Of a stretch of DNA of 64,000 bases, positions 55,516-63,103 are shown piece by piece (position 1 is the first letter of the stretch; each line of letters opens with the position of its first letter). Under the pieces are notes generated by a model. That model searched no databases. It had not been told where the DNA came from and was given only the letters and a program-made list of their open reading frames with translations. A program made the translations under genes and the position numbers. The stretch lies in assembly GCF_011297335.1 (NCBI RefSeq), contig NZ_JAAOTJ010000007.1, positions 124,001 through 188,000 on the forward strand, written 5' to 3'. This stretch comes from Catellatospora methionotrophica (GTDB taxonomy: Bacteria; Actinomycetota; Actinomycetes; Mycobacteriales; Micromonosporaceae).

Positions 55516-56013
55516 TCAGGGGGTGTTGCCGCGGTAGTGGCCCAGCGTGGCGATGCCGACGATCCAGCCCACGAACAGGCCGTAGATCGCGCCGGAACCG
55601 GCCGCCTGGAACGCGCCCAGCAGCGAGGCGTCCGAGCGGATGAACGCGGTCAGCAGACCCGCGACCGCACCCGCGAAGATGTACCCGGACCAGCCGGCCA
55701 GCAGCTGGCTGAAGCTGCCGCGGGCGCGTCCGAGCTGAGCATTGGTCGTCAGGGCCAGGAAGACGGCCGTCAGGACGATCAGCAGGATCGCCTTGAGGTC
55801 GGCCGCGAGCACGTCCTGCACCGAGCTGTCGGCGTCGAAGCTCCAGGCAGGCCACGTCAGCAGCTTGAGGAACCAGCCACCGGCAGTGTTGGTGTTGGCG
55901 TTGTCGTTCGCCCAGTCGACGTAGACGGGGCTGCCGAACACCAGCACGAGGATGAGTGCGGCGAGAACGCCCGCACCGGTAGTGGTGCGGTATCGCGATG
56001 CGGCAAGTACCAT
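55516..56013 (-). CDS. Four-helix membrane protein, paralogue 1
   Basis: A 165-residue membrane protein with four helices. A paralogue lies at 61.3 kb: both start with a TGAG(V/I)(L/I)A helix, have WGWFL/GGWFL(R/K)(V/L)LTWP, a long second helix (KAILLIVLTAVFLALTT here), QLLAGWSGYIFAGAVAGLLTAFI and GAFQAAGSGAIYGLFVGWIVG. The shared ends GLFVGWIVG and AGW are the best marks. No known domain. ATG at 56013 is used; an in-frame upstream codon at 56037 is also open. A terminator hairpin follows. Confidence 0.78.
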   Translation of the reverse strand: MVLAASRYRTTTGAGVLAALILVLVFGSPVYVDWANDNANTNTAGGWFLKLLTWPAWSFDADSSVQDVLAADLKAILLIVLTAVFLALTTNAQLGRARGSFSQLLAGWSGYIFAGAVAGLLTAFIRSDASLLGAFQAAGSGAIYGLFVGWIVGIATLGHYRGNTP

Positions 56014-56123
56014 GGCGCCTCGATTGCCGGGCGCCACGGTCAGTAAACATGCATGTCCAGTGTGTACTGAATAATCCTGCGTTACCCGGGCGCACAGCGG
56101 ACGTGCGCCCGGCTCTCAGGAGA

Positions 56124-56420
56124 TCACGGGGCGCGTCGGGGCTGGACCGCCGTCTGCTGGTGGCGTTTGGCCGACATCCGCGCGGCCAGCCATACGAAGA
56201 ACACGGCCAGTGCCAGCTGGATGATGTGCCTGATCCAGTCGATGCCCCGGGTCTCGCCGACGCCGAGCCAGGTGGCGATGATGCCGCCCAGCGTCGCGGC
56301 CAGGATGCCCGCGATCACCGTCGTCAGCGCGGAGATGTTCTGCCTGCCCGGCAGCAGCAGCCGGCCCAGGTAACCGACGATCGCGCCGCCGATGATGCCC
56401 CAGAGGATCGCCCCGACCAT
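56124..56420 (-). CDS. GlsB/YeaQ-type small membrane protein
   Basis: A 98-residue protein of the GlsB/YeaQ/YmgE (transglycosylase-associated) family. AILWGIIGGAIVGYLGRLLLPG and ALTTVIAGILAATLGGIIATWLG are the two glycine-rich helix pairs; a third helix and a basic tail (AKRHQQTAVQPRRAP) follow. The family is linked with stress and envelope function in other bacteria, but its exact role is unknown. ATG at 56420 has GGGAGG six bases upstream. Confidence 0.85.
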   Translation of the reverse strand: MVGAILWGIIGGAIVGYLGRLLLPGRQNISALTTVIAGILAATLGGIIATWLGVGETRGIDWIRHIIQLALAVFFVWLAARMSAKRHQQTAVQPRRAP

Positions 56421-56576
56421 GTGTACGCCTCCCGTGATCATGACTGCTATGTGGCCAGTATCGGCCGGTCACGGGAGGGTTTGGCGTTATTTGGGGATAT
56501 TCGCCGTTCCCCGAGCCGACAGGAGGACCCTCCACCCGCCGACGCGGCCCGAGGGCGCTCTCCCGCACCCCGTTTT

Positions 56577-56645
56577 CCATAGACGCTGGCCTATCACATC
56601 GATTATTCGTAGATCATTCTCGATGTAATAGGCCAGCGTCTATGG
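56577..56645. repeat. Hairpin repeat family B, copy 1
   Basis: CCATAGACGCTGGCCTAT (56577-56594) pairs perfectly with its complement at 56628-56645; inner ACATCG/CGATGT forms a second stem. Together with the rest of 56421-56720 this gap holds no gene. Confidence 0.85.
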
Positions 56646-56720
56646 CAAGCCGAGCCGGTGCGGGGCGGGACGCGCTGCGTCGGGCGGGACGCGCCGTGGT
56701 GGGGCGGGGCGGGTGATCGG

Positions 56721-57767
56721 TCAGGTGCGGGGCGGGGCGGCCAGTACGCAGGACGGGTTCGGCACCTGGACCGCCTCGCCGGTGGGCTCGGGCAGGCCGG
56801 TGGCCGGGTCGCGGCGGAACACGGTCACCGAGTCGCCGTCCTGGTTGGCCACGTAGACGAACTCGCCGACGAGCGCGAAGTGCCGCGGCCACCGTCCACC
56901 GGTCGGCACATCCGCGACCGGCCACAACGTGACTTCCGCCCCCGCCTCCTCGACCGCGAACACGGTCAGGCAGTCCGCGCCCCGGTTGGCCACGTACAGG
57001 AAGCGGCCGTCGGGCGAGCACTCCAGGTGGCTCGGGTAGTTGCGCTCGGCGGGCTCGCCGACGGTCGCCGCCACGGCTGACACCGGCCGCAGCACACCGT
57101 CGGCGACCGCGCAGACCACCACGGTGGAGTCCAGCTCACCGGCGGCGAACACCGCGCCGGACGGGTGGACGGCCAGGTGACGCGGGCCCATCCCGGCGAT
57201 CAGCGGGGACGTCGACACGTGCCGCAGGCCCTCGGGCCCGGCGGCGTAGCCGCGTACCTCGTCGGTGCCCAGGTCGGTGACGTAGAGCAGCCCGTCCGGG
57301 GCGAGCAGTGCCATGTGCGCGTGCGGCGACTCCTGGCGCTCCGGGTCCGGGCCGGTGCCCTCGTGCGCCACCAGGTCGTGGTACGGCAGCAGCGCCCCGT
57401 CGGCGCCGATCGCGAACACGCTCACCGAGCCGCCGCTGTAGTTGGCCGCCACCACGAACCGGCCCTGCGGGTCGACGGCCAGGTGGCAGGGGTCCGCGCC
57501 GCCGGTGGGCTGTGCACCGAGCAGCTTGAGGCCGTCACCGGTCACCGCGTACGACAGGACCTGTGCGGCGGATTCGGAGGCCGCGTAGAGGTGGGTGCCC
57601 TCGGGGTGCCAGGCGAGCCAGGACGGGTCGACCGCCTCGACCGGGGCGTGCGCCGGTTCCAGCCGCCCGGTGCGCGGGTCCTGTCGCCAGGCGGTGATCG
57701 CCCGCCCGGTGCCGGCCGTCGCCGTGTAGGAGCCGATGAGGACCGCGTCAGGGGGAACCGAAGGCAT
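56721..57767 (-). CDS. Lactonase-type seven-bladed beta-propeller
   Basis: A 348-residue protein of the lactonase/6-phosphogluconolactonase-like family (PF10282). Each blade has the HPEGTHLYAASE, DPQGRFVVAANYSGGSVSVF or SPDGRFLYVANRG type of motif; the NYSGGSVSV and PHAHMALL segments are highly typical. Members cleave lactones, though many are unproven. No signal peptide, so it is probably cytoplasmic. ATG at 57767 has a minus-strand TAAGCT 7 nt upstream, supporting leaderless transcription and this start over the longer frame. Confidence 0.88.
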   Translation of the reverse strand: MPSVPPDAVLIGSYTATAGTGRAITAWRQDPRTGRLEPAHAPVEAVDPSWLAWHPEGTHLYAASESAAQVLSYAVTGDGLKLLGAQPTGGADPCHLAVDPQGRFVVAANYSGGSVSVFAIGADGALLPYHDLVAHEGTGPDPERQESPHAHMALLAPDGLLYVTDLGTDEVRGYAAGPEGLRHVSTSPLIAGMGPRHLAVHPSGAVFAAGELDSTVVVCAVADGVLRPVSAVAATVGEPAERNYPSHLECSPDGRFLYVANRGADCLTVFAVEEAGAEVTLWPVADVPTGGRWPRHFALVGEFVYVANQDGDSVTVFRRDPATGLPEPTGEAVQVPNPSCVLAAPPRT

Positions 57768-57774
57768 GGCACGC

Positions 57775-57780
57775 AGCTTA
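57775..57780 (-). promoter_or_regulatory. -10 element of a leaderless promoter (TAAGCT, minus strand)
   Basis: TAAGCT on the minus strand lies 7 nt before the lactonase ATG at 57767. Confidence 0.55.
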
Positions 57781-57832
57781 GTGCGGGCTGATCGGCGGCA
57801 GTCGGCCTGTCTGTGGGCCGCCCGGGTGGCCG

Positions 57833-58846
57833 TCAGGCGGTCGCGCTCGGCAGGTGGACTTCGAAGCGGCACCCGGCGGCGGTGTTGGCCACGCCGACCC
57901 GGCCGCCGTGCGCCTCGACCAGTCCGGCCACGATGGCCAGGCCCAGGCCGCCCCCGCCGCCGTCGGCCTCCGGGGTACGCGCTTTCGCGCCCCGGAACGC
58001 GACGTCGAAGACGTGTGGCAGGTCGGTTTCGGCGATGCCGCCGCAGGTGTCGGTGACGGCGAGCCAGCCGCCGTCGGCGTCGCGTCCGCCGGTGACCGTG
58101 ACGGTGCCGTCGGCGGGGGTGTAGCGCACGGCGTTGAGCAGCAGGTTCGCCACGATCCGGGACAGCTCGCGCTCACCGGCCCGCACCACCGGCCAGTCGC
58201 CGTCGGCGACCACGCTGATGCCCCGCGCGGCGGCGACCGGGGCGGTCGCGGCGACGGCGTCGGAGACGACCTCGCCCAGCGGCACGTCGACCGGCGACAG
58301 CTGCAGCGCCCCGGCGTTGATCCGGGACAGCTCGAACAGGTCGTCGACCAGCGAGGCCATCCGGTCGGTGCCGGTGCGGATGCGGCGGTGGTACTCGGCC
58401 ACCGTGGCCGGGTCGCTGACCACGCCGTCCTCCAGTGCTTCGGCCATGGCCCGCATACCGGCCAGCGGAGTGCGCAGGTCGTGCGACACCCAGGCGACCA
58501 GGTCGCGGCGGCTCGCCTCGACCTGCCGCTCGCGTTCGCGGGCGTCGGCCGCCCACATCGCCGTGCGGGCCAGCCGCCACGCCACCCAGCCGCCGATCAG
58601 CAGGCTGACCAGGCCCGACAGTGGTACGACGACGAGCAGCACGTGCAGGTCGTGGGCGGAGATGAACATGCCCTCGGCGACGGCCAGCACCCCGGCGAGC
58701 ATCGCCAGCACCGTGGCGACCAGCAGCACGCACACGTTCAGGGTGATCGAGCGGCGGTGCAGCAGGCGCAGCAGCAGGGCGGCGGGCAGCCAGACGGCGG
58801 CGGCCCCGAGCAGCGCGGCGAGCAGGATCAGCAGCACGTCACGCAC
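57833..58846 (-). CDS. Two-component sensor histidine kinase
   Basis: A 337-residue kinase with two membrane helix groups (1-29 and about 35-95), a short extracytoplasmic loop, HAMP-like linker, HisKA (VSHDLRTPLAG) and HATPase domains (N-box LLNAVRYTPADG, G-box DTCGGIAETDLPHVFD, GGGGGLGLAIVAGLVEAHGG). The sensor loop is too short to bind a large ligand, suggesting membrane or internal sensing. The GTG start overlaps the response-regulator stop by 8 nt, so the pair is co-translated. Confidence 0.93.
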   Translation of the reverse strand: MRDVLLILLAALLGAAAVWLPAALLLRLLHRRSITLNVCVLLVATVLAMLAGVLAVAEGMFISAHDLHVLLVVVPLSGLVSLLIGGWVAWRLARTAMWAADARERERQVEASRRDLVAWVSHDLRTPLAGMRAMAEALEDGVVSDPATVAEYHRRIRTGTDRMASLVDDLFELSRINAGALQLSPVDVPLGEVVSDAVAATAPVAAARGISVVADGDWPVVRAGERELSRIVANLLLNAVRYTPADGTVTVTGGRDADGGWLAVTDTCGGIAETDLPHVFDVAFRGAKARTPEADGGGGGLGLAIVAGLVEAHGGRVGVANTAAGCRFEVHLPSATA

Positions 58847-59543
58847 CGTCGGCCGCCCGCACCGGCTCGTACCGGTAGCCGACGCCCCACACGGTGTGGA
58901 TGCGCTGCGGCATGGCGGGGTCGGGTTCGATCTTCTCGCGCAGCCGTCGCACGTGGACGGTGACGGTGGACTGGTCGCCGAAGGTCCAGCCCCACACCGA
59001 CTCCAGCAGTTGCGCGCGGCGCAGGGCCTCGTTCGGGTGCGTCATCAGGAAGGCGAGCAGGTCGAATTCGCGTACGGTCAGCGCGAGCTCGCGGCCGCCG
59101 AGCTGGGCGGTGCGGCGCACCGGGTCGACGACGAGGTCGCCGTCGGCCAGCACGGCGGCGGGGACCTGCTGCGGCGCGCTGCGGCGCAGCACGGACTGGG
59201 CGCGCAGCACCAGTTCCCGTGGCGAGAACGGCTTGGTCACGTAGTCGTCCGCGCCGACCTGCAGGCCCACGATGCGGTCGACCTCCTCGCCGAGCGCGGT
59301 CAGCATGATGATCGGCACGCCGGGGCCGCGTTCGGCGCGCAGCCGCCGGGCGACCTCCAGCCCGTCGATGCCGGGCAGCATCAGGTCCAGGATGATCAGA
59401 TCGGGCCGTTCCCGGGCGTACGCGTCCAGCGCCGCCTGCCCGTCGGCGGCCAGCACCACCCGGTGCCCGGCGTGCTCCAGGTAGCGGCGTACGACGTCGC
59501 TGACGGTCGGGTCGTCGTCGACGACGAGCACGCTGGTGGCCAT
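58839..59543 (-). CDS. OmpR-family response regulator
   Basis: A 234-residue response regulator. The receiver has the acidic pocket (VVDDD), phospho-acceptor Asp in LIILDLMLPG, Thr in MLTAL and Lys in VTKPFSP. The C-terminal winged helix (LTVREFDLLAFLMTHPNEALRRAQL, TVTVHVRRLREKIEPDP, HTVWGVGYRYEP) is OmpR/PhoB type. It is transcribed before its kinase with an 8-nt overlap. ATG at 59543 is supported by a minus-strand TACGCT 6 nt upstream. Its target genes are not evident here. Confidence 0.94.
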   Translation of the reverse strand: MATSVLVVDDDPTVSDVVRRYLEHAGHRVVLAADGQAALDAYARERPDLIILDLMLPGIDGLEVARRLRAERGPGVPIIMLTALGEEVDRIVGLQVGADDYVTKPFSPRELVLRAQSVLRRSAPQQVPAAVLADGDLVVDPVRRTAQLGGRELALTVREFDLLAFLMTHPNEALRRAQLLESVWGWTFGDQSTVTVHVRRLREKIEPDPAMPQRIHTVWGVGYRYEPVRAADGA

Positions 59544-59549
59544 ATCGCG

Positions 59550-59555
59550 AGCGTA
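59550..59555 (-). promoter_or_regulatory. -10 element of a leaderless promoter (TACGCT, minus strand)
   Basis: TACGCT on the minus strand lies 6 nt before the response-regulator ATG at 59543. Confidence 0.55.
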
Positions 59556-59643
59556 CGTCGTGATCATCCGCGTAGCCGGGCGGCGGCGTGATCGCCTCCT
59601 TACGATCCGCGAACGTGGGGTCCCGCGCGGGCGGCGCGGGCCT

Positions 59644-59649
59644 TAGCGT
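59644..59649 (+). promoter_or_regulatory. -10 element of a leaderless promoter (TAGCGT)
   Basis: TAGCGT lies 6 nt before the ATG at 59656. Confidence 0.6.
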
Positions 59650-59655
59650 CGGGGC

Positions 59656-60213
59656 ATGACGAGGTTGTCCCGCAAGCCCGCCTTCTGGGCGGTGGCCACG
59701 GTGCTGGTGGTGGGCCTGGTGTTCGGCCTGTACTGGTTCCAGCCCTGGAAGCTGTTGACCTCGAAGACCGTCAACGACGCCGCCCCGGCGGTGGTGTCCG
59801 CGCCCGCGTCGCCGGTGCCGACCCCGTCGCCGGTCGCGGGCAGCGCGTCACCTTCGGCCGTCGCGGTGCTGGTCGCCGAGGGCAGGCTGGTCACCCACGA
59901 GCACGACAGCTCCGGCACCGCGCAGCTGGTACGGCTGCCCGACGGCCGATACCAGGTCATCCTGCGCGACCTGGCCACCTCGGACGGACCCGACCTGCGG
60001 GTATGGCTCACCGACCAGCCCGTGCTGCCCGGCCGCGCCGGCTGGCACGTCTTCGACGACGGCAAGCACGTGGAACTGGGCCGCCTCAAGGGCACCCACG
60101 GCACCCAGGTCTACGCCGTGCCCAGCGGCGTCGACCCGGCCACCCTGCGCAGCGTCACCATCTGGTGCGCCCGCTTCAAGGTCTCCTTCGCCGCCGCGCC
60201 GCTGGCGGCGTGA
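59656..60213 (+). CDS. Membrane-anchored DM13-domain protein
   Basis: A 185-residue protein. One N-terminal helix (FWAVATVLVVGLVFGLYWF) and a Pro/Ser/Val linker lead to a DM13 domain (about 75-183): LVTHEHDSSGTAQLVRLPDGRYQVILRDLATSDGPDLRVWL, then HVELGRLKGTHGTQVYAVP and SVTIWCARFKVSF with the conserved Cys. DM13 domains may take part in redox processes at membranes. The start is leaderless (TAGCGT 6 nt upstream). It is convergent with the DUF1835 gene, 4 nt apart. Confidence 0.88.
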   Translation: MTRLSRKPAFWAVATVLVVGLVFGLYWFQPWKLLTSKTVNDAAPAVVSAPASPVPTPSPVAGSASPSAVAVLVAEGRLVTHEHDSSGTAQLVRLPDGRYQVILRDLATSDGPDLRVWLTDQPVLPGRAGWHVFDDGKHVELGRLKGTHGTQVYAVPSGVDPATLRSVTIWCARFKVSFAAAPLAA

Positions 60214-60217
60214 CGGT

Positions 60218-61141
60218 TCAGTCCGGAACGGGCCGGGACGCGGCCGGGTCCCAGCGCCAGCCGGGCAGCAGCACGCCGCCGACCCACCGGGGGAACGTCT
60301 GCCAGGTCGCGTCACCGTGCAGGATCCGCTGGCCGTACGCGGTGAGCTGGTACTGCCCGCCGCGCGACGCCAGCGCCGGGCGCTCGGCCTCGTGCAGCCG
60401 CCGCAGCACCGGCAGCAGCATGACGTCACCGAGGTACGGCAGCGGATCGCCGTCCTGGTGGGCCTGGAACACGGCCGGGAACGGCAGCGGCCCGGCACTG
60501 ACCGCACGCAGGCACAGCCGCTCCGACAGGGACAGCCCGTCGGTCGTCCACGGCAGCTCGGCCAGGTGCCGGGCCACCGCCCGGCGCAGGTAGGGCAGCG
60601 CGTCGCCGTCGATCCCGGCCAGCGCGACCGGGTCGGGCGCGGACAGTGCGGCCCACGCCCGCTCCGCCGTGGCGAACTGGTCCGGGGCGACCGGCCGCTC
60701 CCGCCCGGCCAGCGTCGCGAGCTGCGATGCCGACAGCTGCCCGAATCCGATGAACGGGTCCTCTCCCGGGAACGCGCCGATGGACAGCAGGCGCAACCGT
60801 TCGTGCAGGGCCGGGCGGCGGGCGAGCACGGTCAGCAGCCGGATCAGGATCGCCTGGTCGAACCAGTCGTGCTCGAACCACAGCACCACCCGGTCGTACG
60901 CGTCGAGAGCGTCCAGCCCGGCGCGCTCGCGCGACAGGCGCTCGAACACGGGCGCGCGGTCGAGGTCGTACGCCGACGCGAGCCAGTCGGCGCGTACGGC
61001 GTCGAACTCGGCCGGGTCAGCCGTGCGGGGGACCGGACCCTGGCTCACCGGGTCCGTGAACGGCACGAAGTCACCGGGGAAACCGGCCGCCACGAGGGTT
61101 TCCCGGAGGTCGTCGCCGCAGCGTACGTGGGCGGTGCGCAT
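60218..61141 (-). CDS. DUF1835-domain protein
   Basis: A 307-residue protein. The N-terminal DUF1835 motif is HVRCGDDLRETLVAAGFPGDFVPFTDPVSQGPVP; the middle has ALDAYDRVVLWFEHDWFDQAILIRLLTVLA and the C-terminus GQYQLTAYGQRILHGD, resembling a winged helix. The family is of unknown function and is found mainly in actinobacteria and firmicutes. ATG at 61141 has a minus-strand TAGACT 7 nt upstream. It shares a short divergent region with the membrane protein at 61258. Confidence 0.85.
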   Translation of the reverse strand: MRTAHVRCGDDLRETLVAAGFPGDFVPFTDPVSQGPVPRTADPAEFDAVRADWLASAYDLDRAPVFERLSRERAGLDALDAYDRVVLWFEHDWFDQAILIRLLTVLARRPALHERLRLLSIGAFPGEDPFIGFGQLSASQLATLAGRERPVAPDQFATAERAWAALSAPDPVALAGIDGDALPYLRRAVARHLAELPWTTDGLSLSERLCLRAVSAGPLPFPAVFQAHQDGDPLPYLGDVMLLPVLRRLHEAERPALASRGGQYQLTAYGQRILHGDATWQTFPRWVGGVLLPGWRWDPAASRPVPD

Positions 61142-61148
61142 GGGCGTC

Positions 61149-61154
61149 AGTCTA
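61149..61154 (-). promoter_or_regulatory. -10 element of a leaderless promoter (TAGACT, minus strand)
   Basis: TAGACT on the minus strand lies 7 nt before the DUF1835 gene ATG at 61141. Confidence 0.6.
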
Positions 61155-61221
61155 GGTGGGACGGCCGCCGCCGGACCGGCCGACGGGCTGGACGGGCAGG
61201 TGTTACCGGCGGTATGACCCA

Positions 61222-61251
61222 TCGACATATGCGCGCTTGGCAAACTATCAT
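61222..61251 (+). promoter_or_regulatory. Promoter with -35 TCGACA and -10 TATCAT
   Basis: TCGACA (61222-61227), 18-nt spacer and TATCAT (61246-61251), which is 6 nt before the ATG at 61258: a leaderless promoter. Confidence 0.6.
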
Positions 61252-61257
61252 TTCGTC

Positions 61258-61740
61258 ATGGCGCGGACTCGTACGGTGACAGGTGCCGGGATCATCGCAA
61301 CCGTGGCGCTCGTCCTTCTGTTCGGTAATCAGCCCTTCGTGGAGTGGGTGTCCAGGCACACCAGCTCCGACAGTGCGTGGGGCTGGTTCCTGCGCGTGCT
61401 GACCTGGCCCCGCTGGGCCTTCGGTCCCGTCGACGGATCCAGCGGCGCGATGCGCCGGCTGCTCGCCGACGACCTGCGCGCGCTGCTGCTGATCCTCTTC
61501 GTGGCCCTCATCCTCGGCGTGGTCAGCAAGGCGGTCACCGGTGGCGCCGGCGGCTTCCTGCTCGGCTGGTCGGCGTTGATCTTCGGATCGGCGCTGGCGG
61601 CCTTCATCACCGCCTTCATCATCAGTGACCCGACCTTCGTCGGCGCGCTCCAGGCCGCGGCCAGCGGCTCGGCGTACGGGCTGTTCGTGGGCTGGATCGT
61701 CGGCGCGCTGACCGGCACCGCCAAGGGTGCGGGTTCCTGA
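61258..61740 (+). CDS. Four-helix membrane protein, paralogue 2
   Basis: A 160-residue paralogue of the membrane protein at 55.5 kb. It shares TGAGIIATVALVLLFG, WGWFLRVLTWPRWAF, DDLRALLLILFVALILG, GGFLLGWSALIFGSALAAFITAFI and AASGSAYGLFVGWIVGAL, with similar length and helix spacing. Function unknown. The ATG at 61258 is leaderless (TATCAT 6 nt upstream). A family B hairpin lies 50 nt after its stop; the other family B copy is about 560 nt from paralogue 1. Confidence 0.8.
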   Translation: MARTRTVTGAGIIATVALVLLFGNQPFVEWVSRHTSSDSAWGWFLRVLTWPRWAFGPVDGSSGAMRRLLADDLRALLLILFVALILGVVSKAVTGGAGGFLLGWSALIFGSALAAFITAFIISDPTFVGALQAAASGSAYGLFVGWIVGALTGTAKGAGS

Positions 61741-61790
61741 CTCCCGGGTGCCCGCGGCCGTGGCGGGCACCGTCCCCTGCTCCGTCTTTC

Positions 61791-61857
61791 AATAGACGCT
61801 GGCCTATCTGGATGAGTCCGATCTACAAAAACTCATCTAGATAGGCCAACGTCTATT
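61791..61857. terminator. Hairpin repeat family B, copy 2
   Basis: A 27-bp stem (61791-61817 with 61831-61857, two wobble or mismatched pairs) starting AATAGACGCTGGCCTATCT, followed by TTTA. It is the probable terminator of the upstream membrane protein gene. Confidence 0.85.
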
Positions 61858-61894
61858 TTAAAGTGGGGGACGGGTGTGCGGGCTGTTCAGAAGG

Positions 61895-61922
61895 TTGTGA
61901 AGGCTCGTAAGCTTGTTATGAT
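61895..61922 (+). promoter_or_regulatory. Promoter of the GbsR/MarR gene (TTGTGA-N16-TATGAT)
   Basis: TTGTGA (61895-61900), 16-nt spacer, TATGAT (61917-61922), 8 nt before the ATG at 61931: a leaderless promoter. Confidence 0.7.
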
Positions 61923-61930
61923 CAGGGCCG

Positions 61931-62428
61931 ATGAGCGACAAGGTTGACGCGGTGACGCCGCGTGATGAGGACGGTGTGCGCCGGTCGGTGGAGCACATGG
62001 CGATGATGCTCGCTGACATGGGATTTCCCCGGATGCCGTCGCGGGTGCTGATGACCATGATGAGCGCCGAGGACACCTCGCTCACTGCCGGTGACCTCGC
62101 GGAGCGGCTGGGAGTCAGCGCGGCCGCGATCTCCGGCGCGGTCCGCTACCTGATGCAGATGGGCTTCGTCGTACGCGAGCCCGCCCCCGGCTCGCGCCGC
62201 GACCGCTACCGCCTCCCCGACCAGCCCTGGTACGGCGTGACCACGGCCAAACGCGGCTTCTACGGGCAGTTCTCCGACGAGGCCGACGTGGTGATCGAAG
62301 CCGCGGGCGGCGCGGCGACGCTGGCCGGCGAGCGCATGGTCGACATGCGCGACTTCTTCCGCTTCGTGGAGGAGCGGGTCGGCGGCGCGATGCAGCGCTG
62401 GCAGGAACAGCGTCCACCGCGTTCCTGA
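61931..62428 (+). CDS. GbsR/MarR-type transcriptional regulator
   Basis: A 165-residue winged-helix regulator. The helix-turn-helix is LTAGDLAERLGVSAAAISGAVRYLMQMGFVVREPAPGSRRDRYRL; the flanking helices fit GbsR/MarR-type dimers. The ligand is unknown. The start is leaderless. A hairpin of repeat family B stands 73 nt upstream. The next gene, a ROK regulator, lies 675 nt downstream, so this protein may act on it or on itself. Confidence 0.9.
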   Translation: MSDKVDAVTPRDEDGVRRSVEHMAMMLADMGFPRMPSRVLMTMMSAEDTSLTAGDLAERLGVSAAAISGAVRYLMQMGFVVREPAPGSRRDRYRLPDQPWYGVTTAKRGFYGQFSDEADVVIEAAGGAATLAGERMVDMRDFFRFVEERVGGAMQRWQEQRPPRS

Positions 62429-62616
62429 CGTATCCGTTCTCCGGCCGCACCCGCCCCGGCGTGCCGGTCCACGATCGTTTGCCTTGGCCGAGCCGTGGCG
62501 ACCGCGCGCCCACGATACGCGCGGATTCCGGGCAGATCCGACGACCTTGGTGCTGTGGCGGAGGGTTTCGTCGGGGAGGGGCCGACTTTCGGTCGCGCCC
62601 GGCATGAATCGGGGGT

Positions 62617-62632
62617 GTTCACCCGTGTGAAC
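62617..62632. promoter_or_regulatory. 16-bp palindrome GTTCACCCGTGTGAAC
   Basis: GTTCAC and GTGAAC with a CCGT centre form a near-perfect dyad 189 nt after the GbsR/MarR gene stop. It is a candidate operator, perhaps for the GbsR/MarR protein, but no regulator match is known to me. Confidence 0.35.
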
Positions 62633-63024
62633 GAGCGGGCTCGGCGCGGGTGGCGAGCCGTTCCCGGGCGGGCTCGTGCGGTCCGTTTCGGCGGCGGCTG
62701 AGCCGCCGTTCAGTGTCGTCCAGCGCCCCTCCGGCACCCGGTGCCGACGATCCGGCCCGCAGTGGCGGCCCCGGACGATCTCGCACGGGTACACCGGCCC
62801 GCCGCTCCCGCCGTCGTGATCAGACCCCACCTGACCTGCGGCGATCCGCCGACAGGCGGCCACGCGGCGCGTGCCGGGCGCAACTCTGACGCAGTGGCCG
62901 TGTCGAGACCGTTATGAGACCGCGACTTTTTAAGACTTGCGCGGTAGAGGAGGGGGTGTTCTGGAGGGTAATGGCTAACTTCTGCTAGATCAAACAAAAG
63001 TTTCGCGGATTCTGCGAGAAGCTA

Positions 63025-63053
63025 TGGACACGATTGTCGAAAGCTCGTAACCT
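63025..63053 (+). promoter_or_regulatory. Promoter of the ROK gene (TGGACA-N17-TAACCT)
   Basis: TGGACA (63025-63030), 17-nt spacer, TAACCT (63048-63053), 51 nt before the ATG at 63104. Confidence 0.7.
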
Positions 63054-63103
63054 GTGCGACACACCACATCGGTGGAGTCCTATCAGGTCGGAGGAACGAG
63101 CGG

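Larger units (their letters stand above)
62429..63103. other. 675-nt gap without a convincing gene
   Basis: No reading frame here has a recognisable protein or a good start. The gap holds the palindrome GTTCACCCGTGTGAAC (62617-62632), a small C/G palindrome (62692-62708) and the promoter of the ROK gene. The last 200 nt are much richer in A/T than the rest of the window. I see no RNA gene. Confidence 0.55.

Noticed and set aside
62495-62701. Short plus-strand frame in the gap before the ROK gene
   Set aside because: Low-complexity Arg/Gly translation, no ribosome binding site and no recognisable family.
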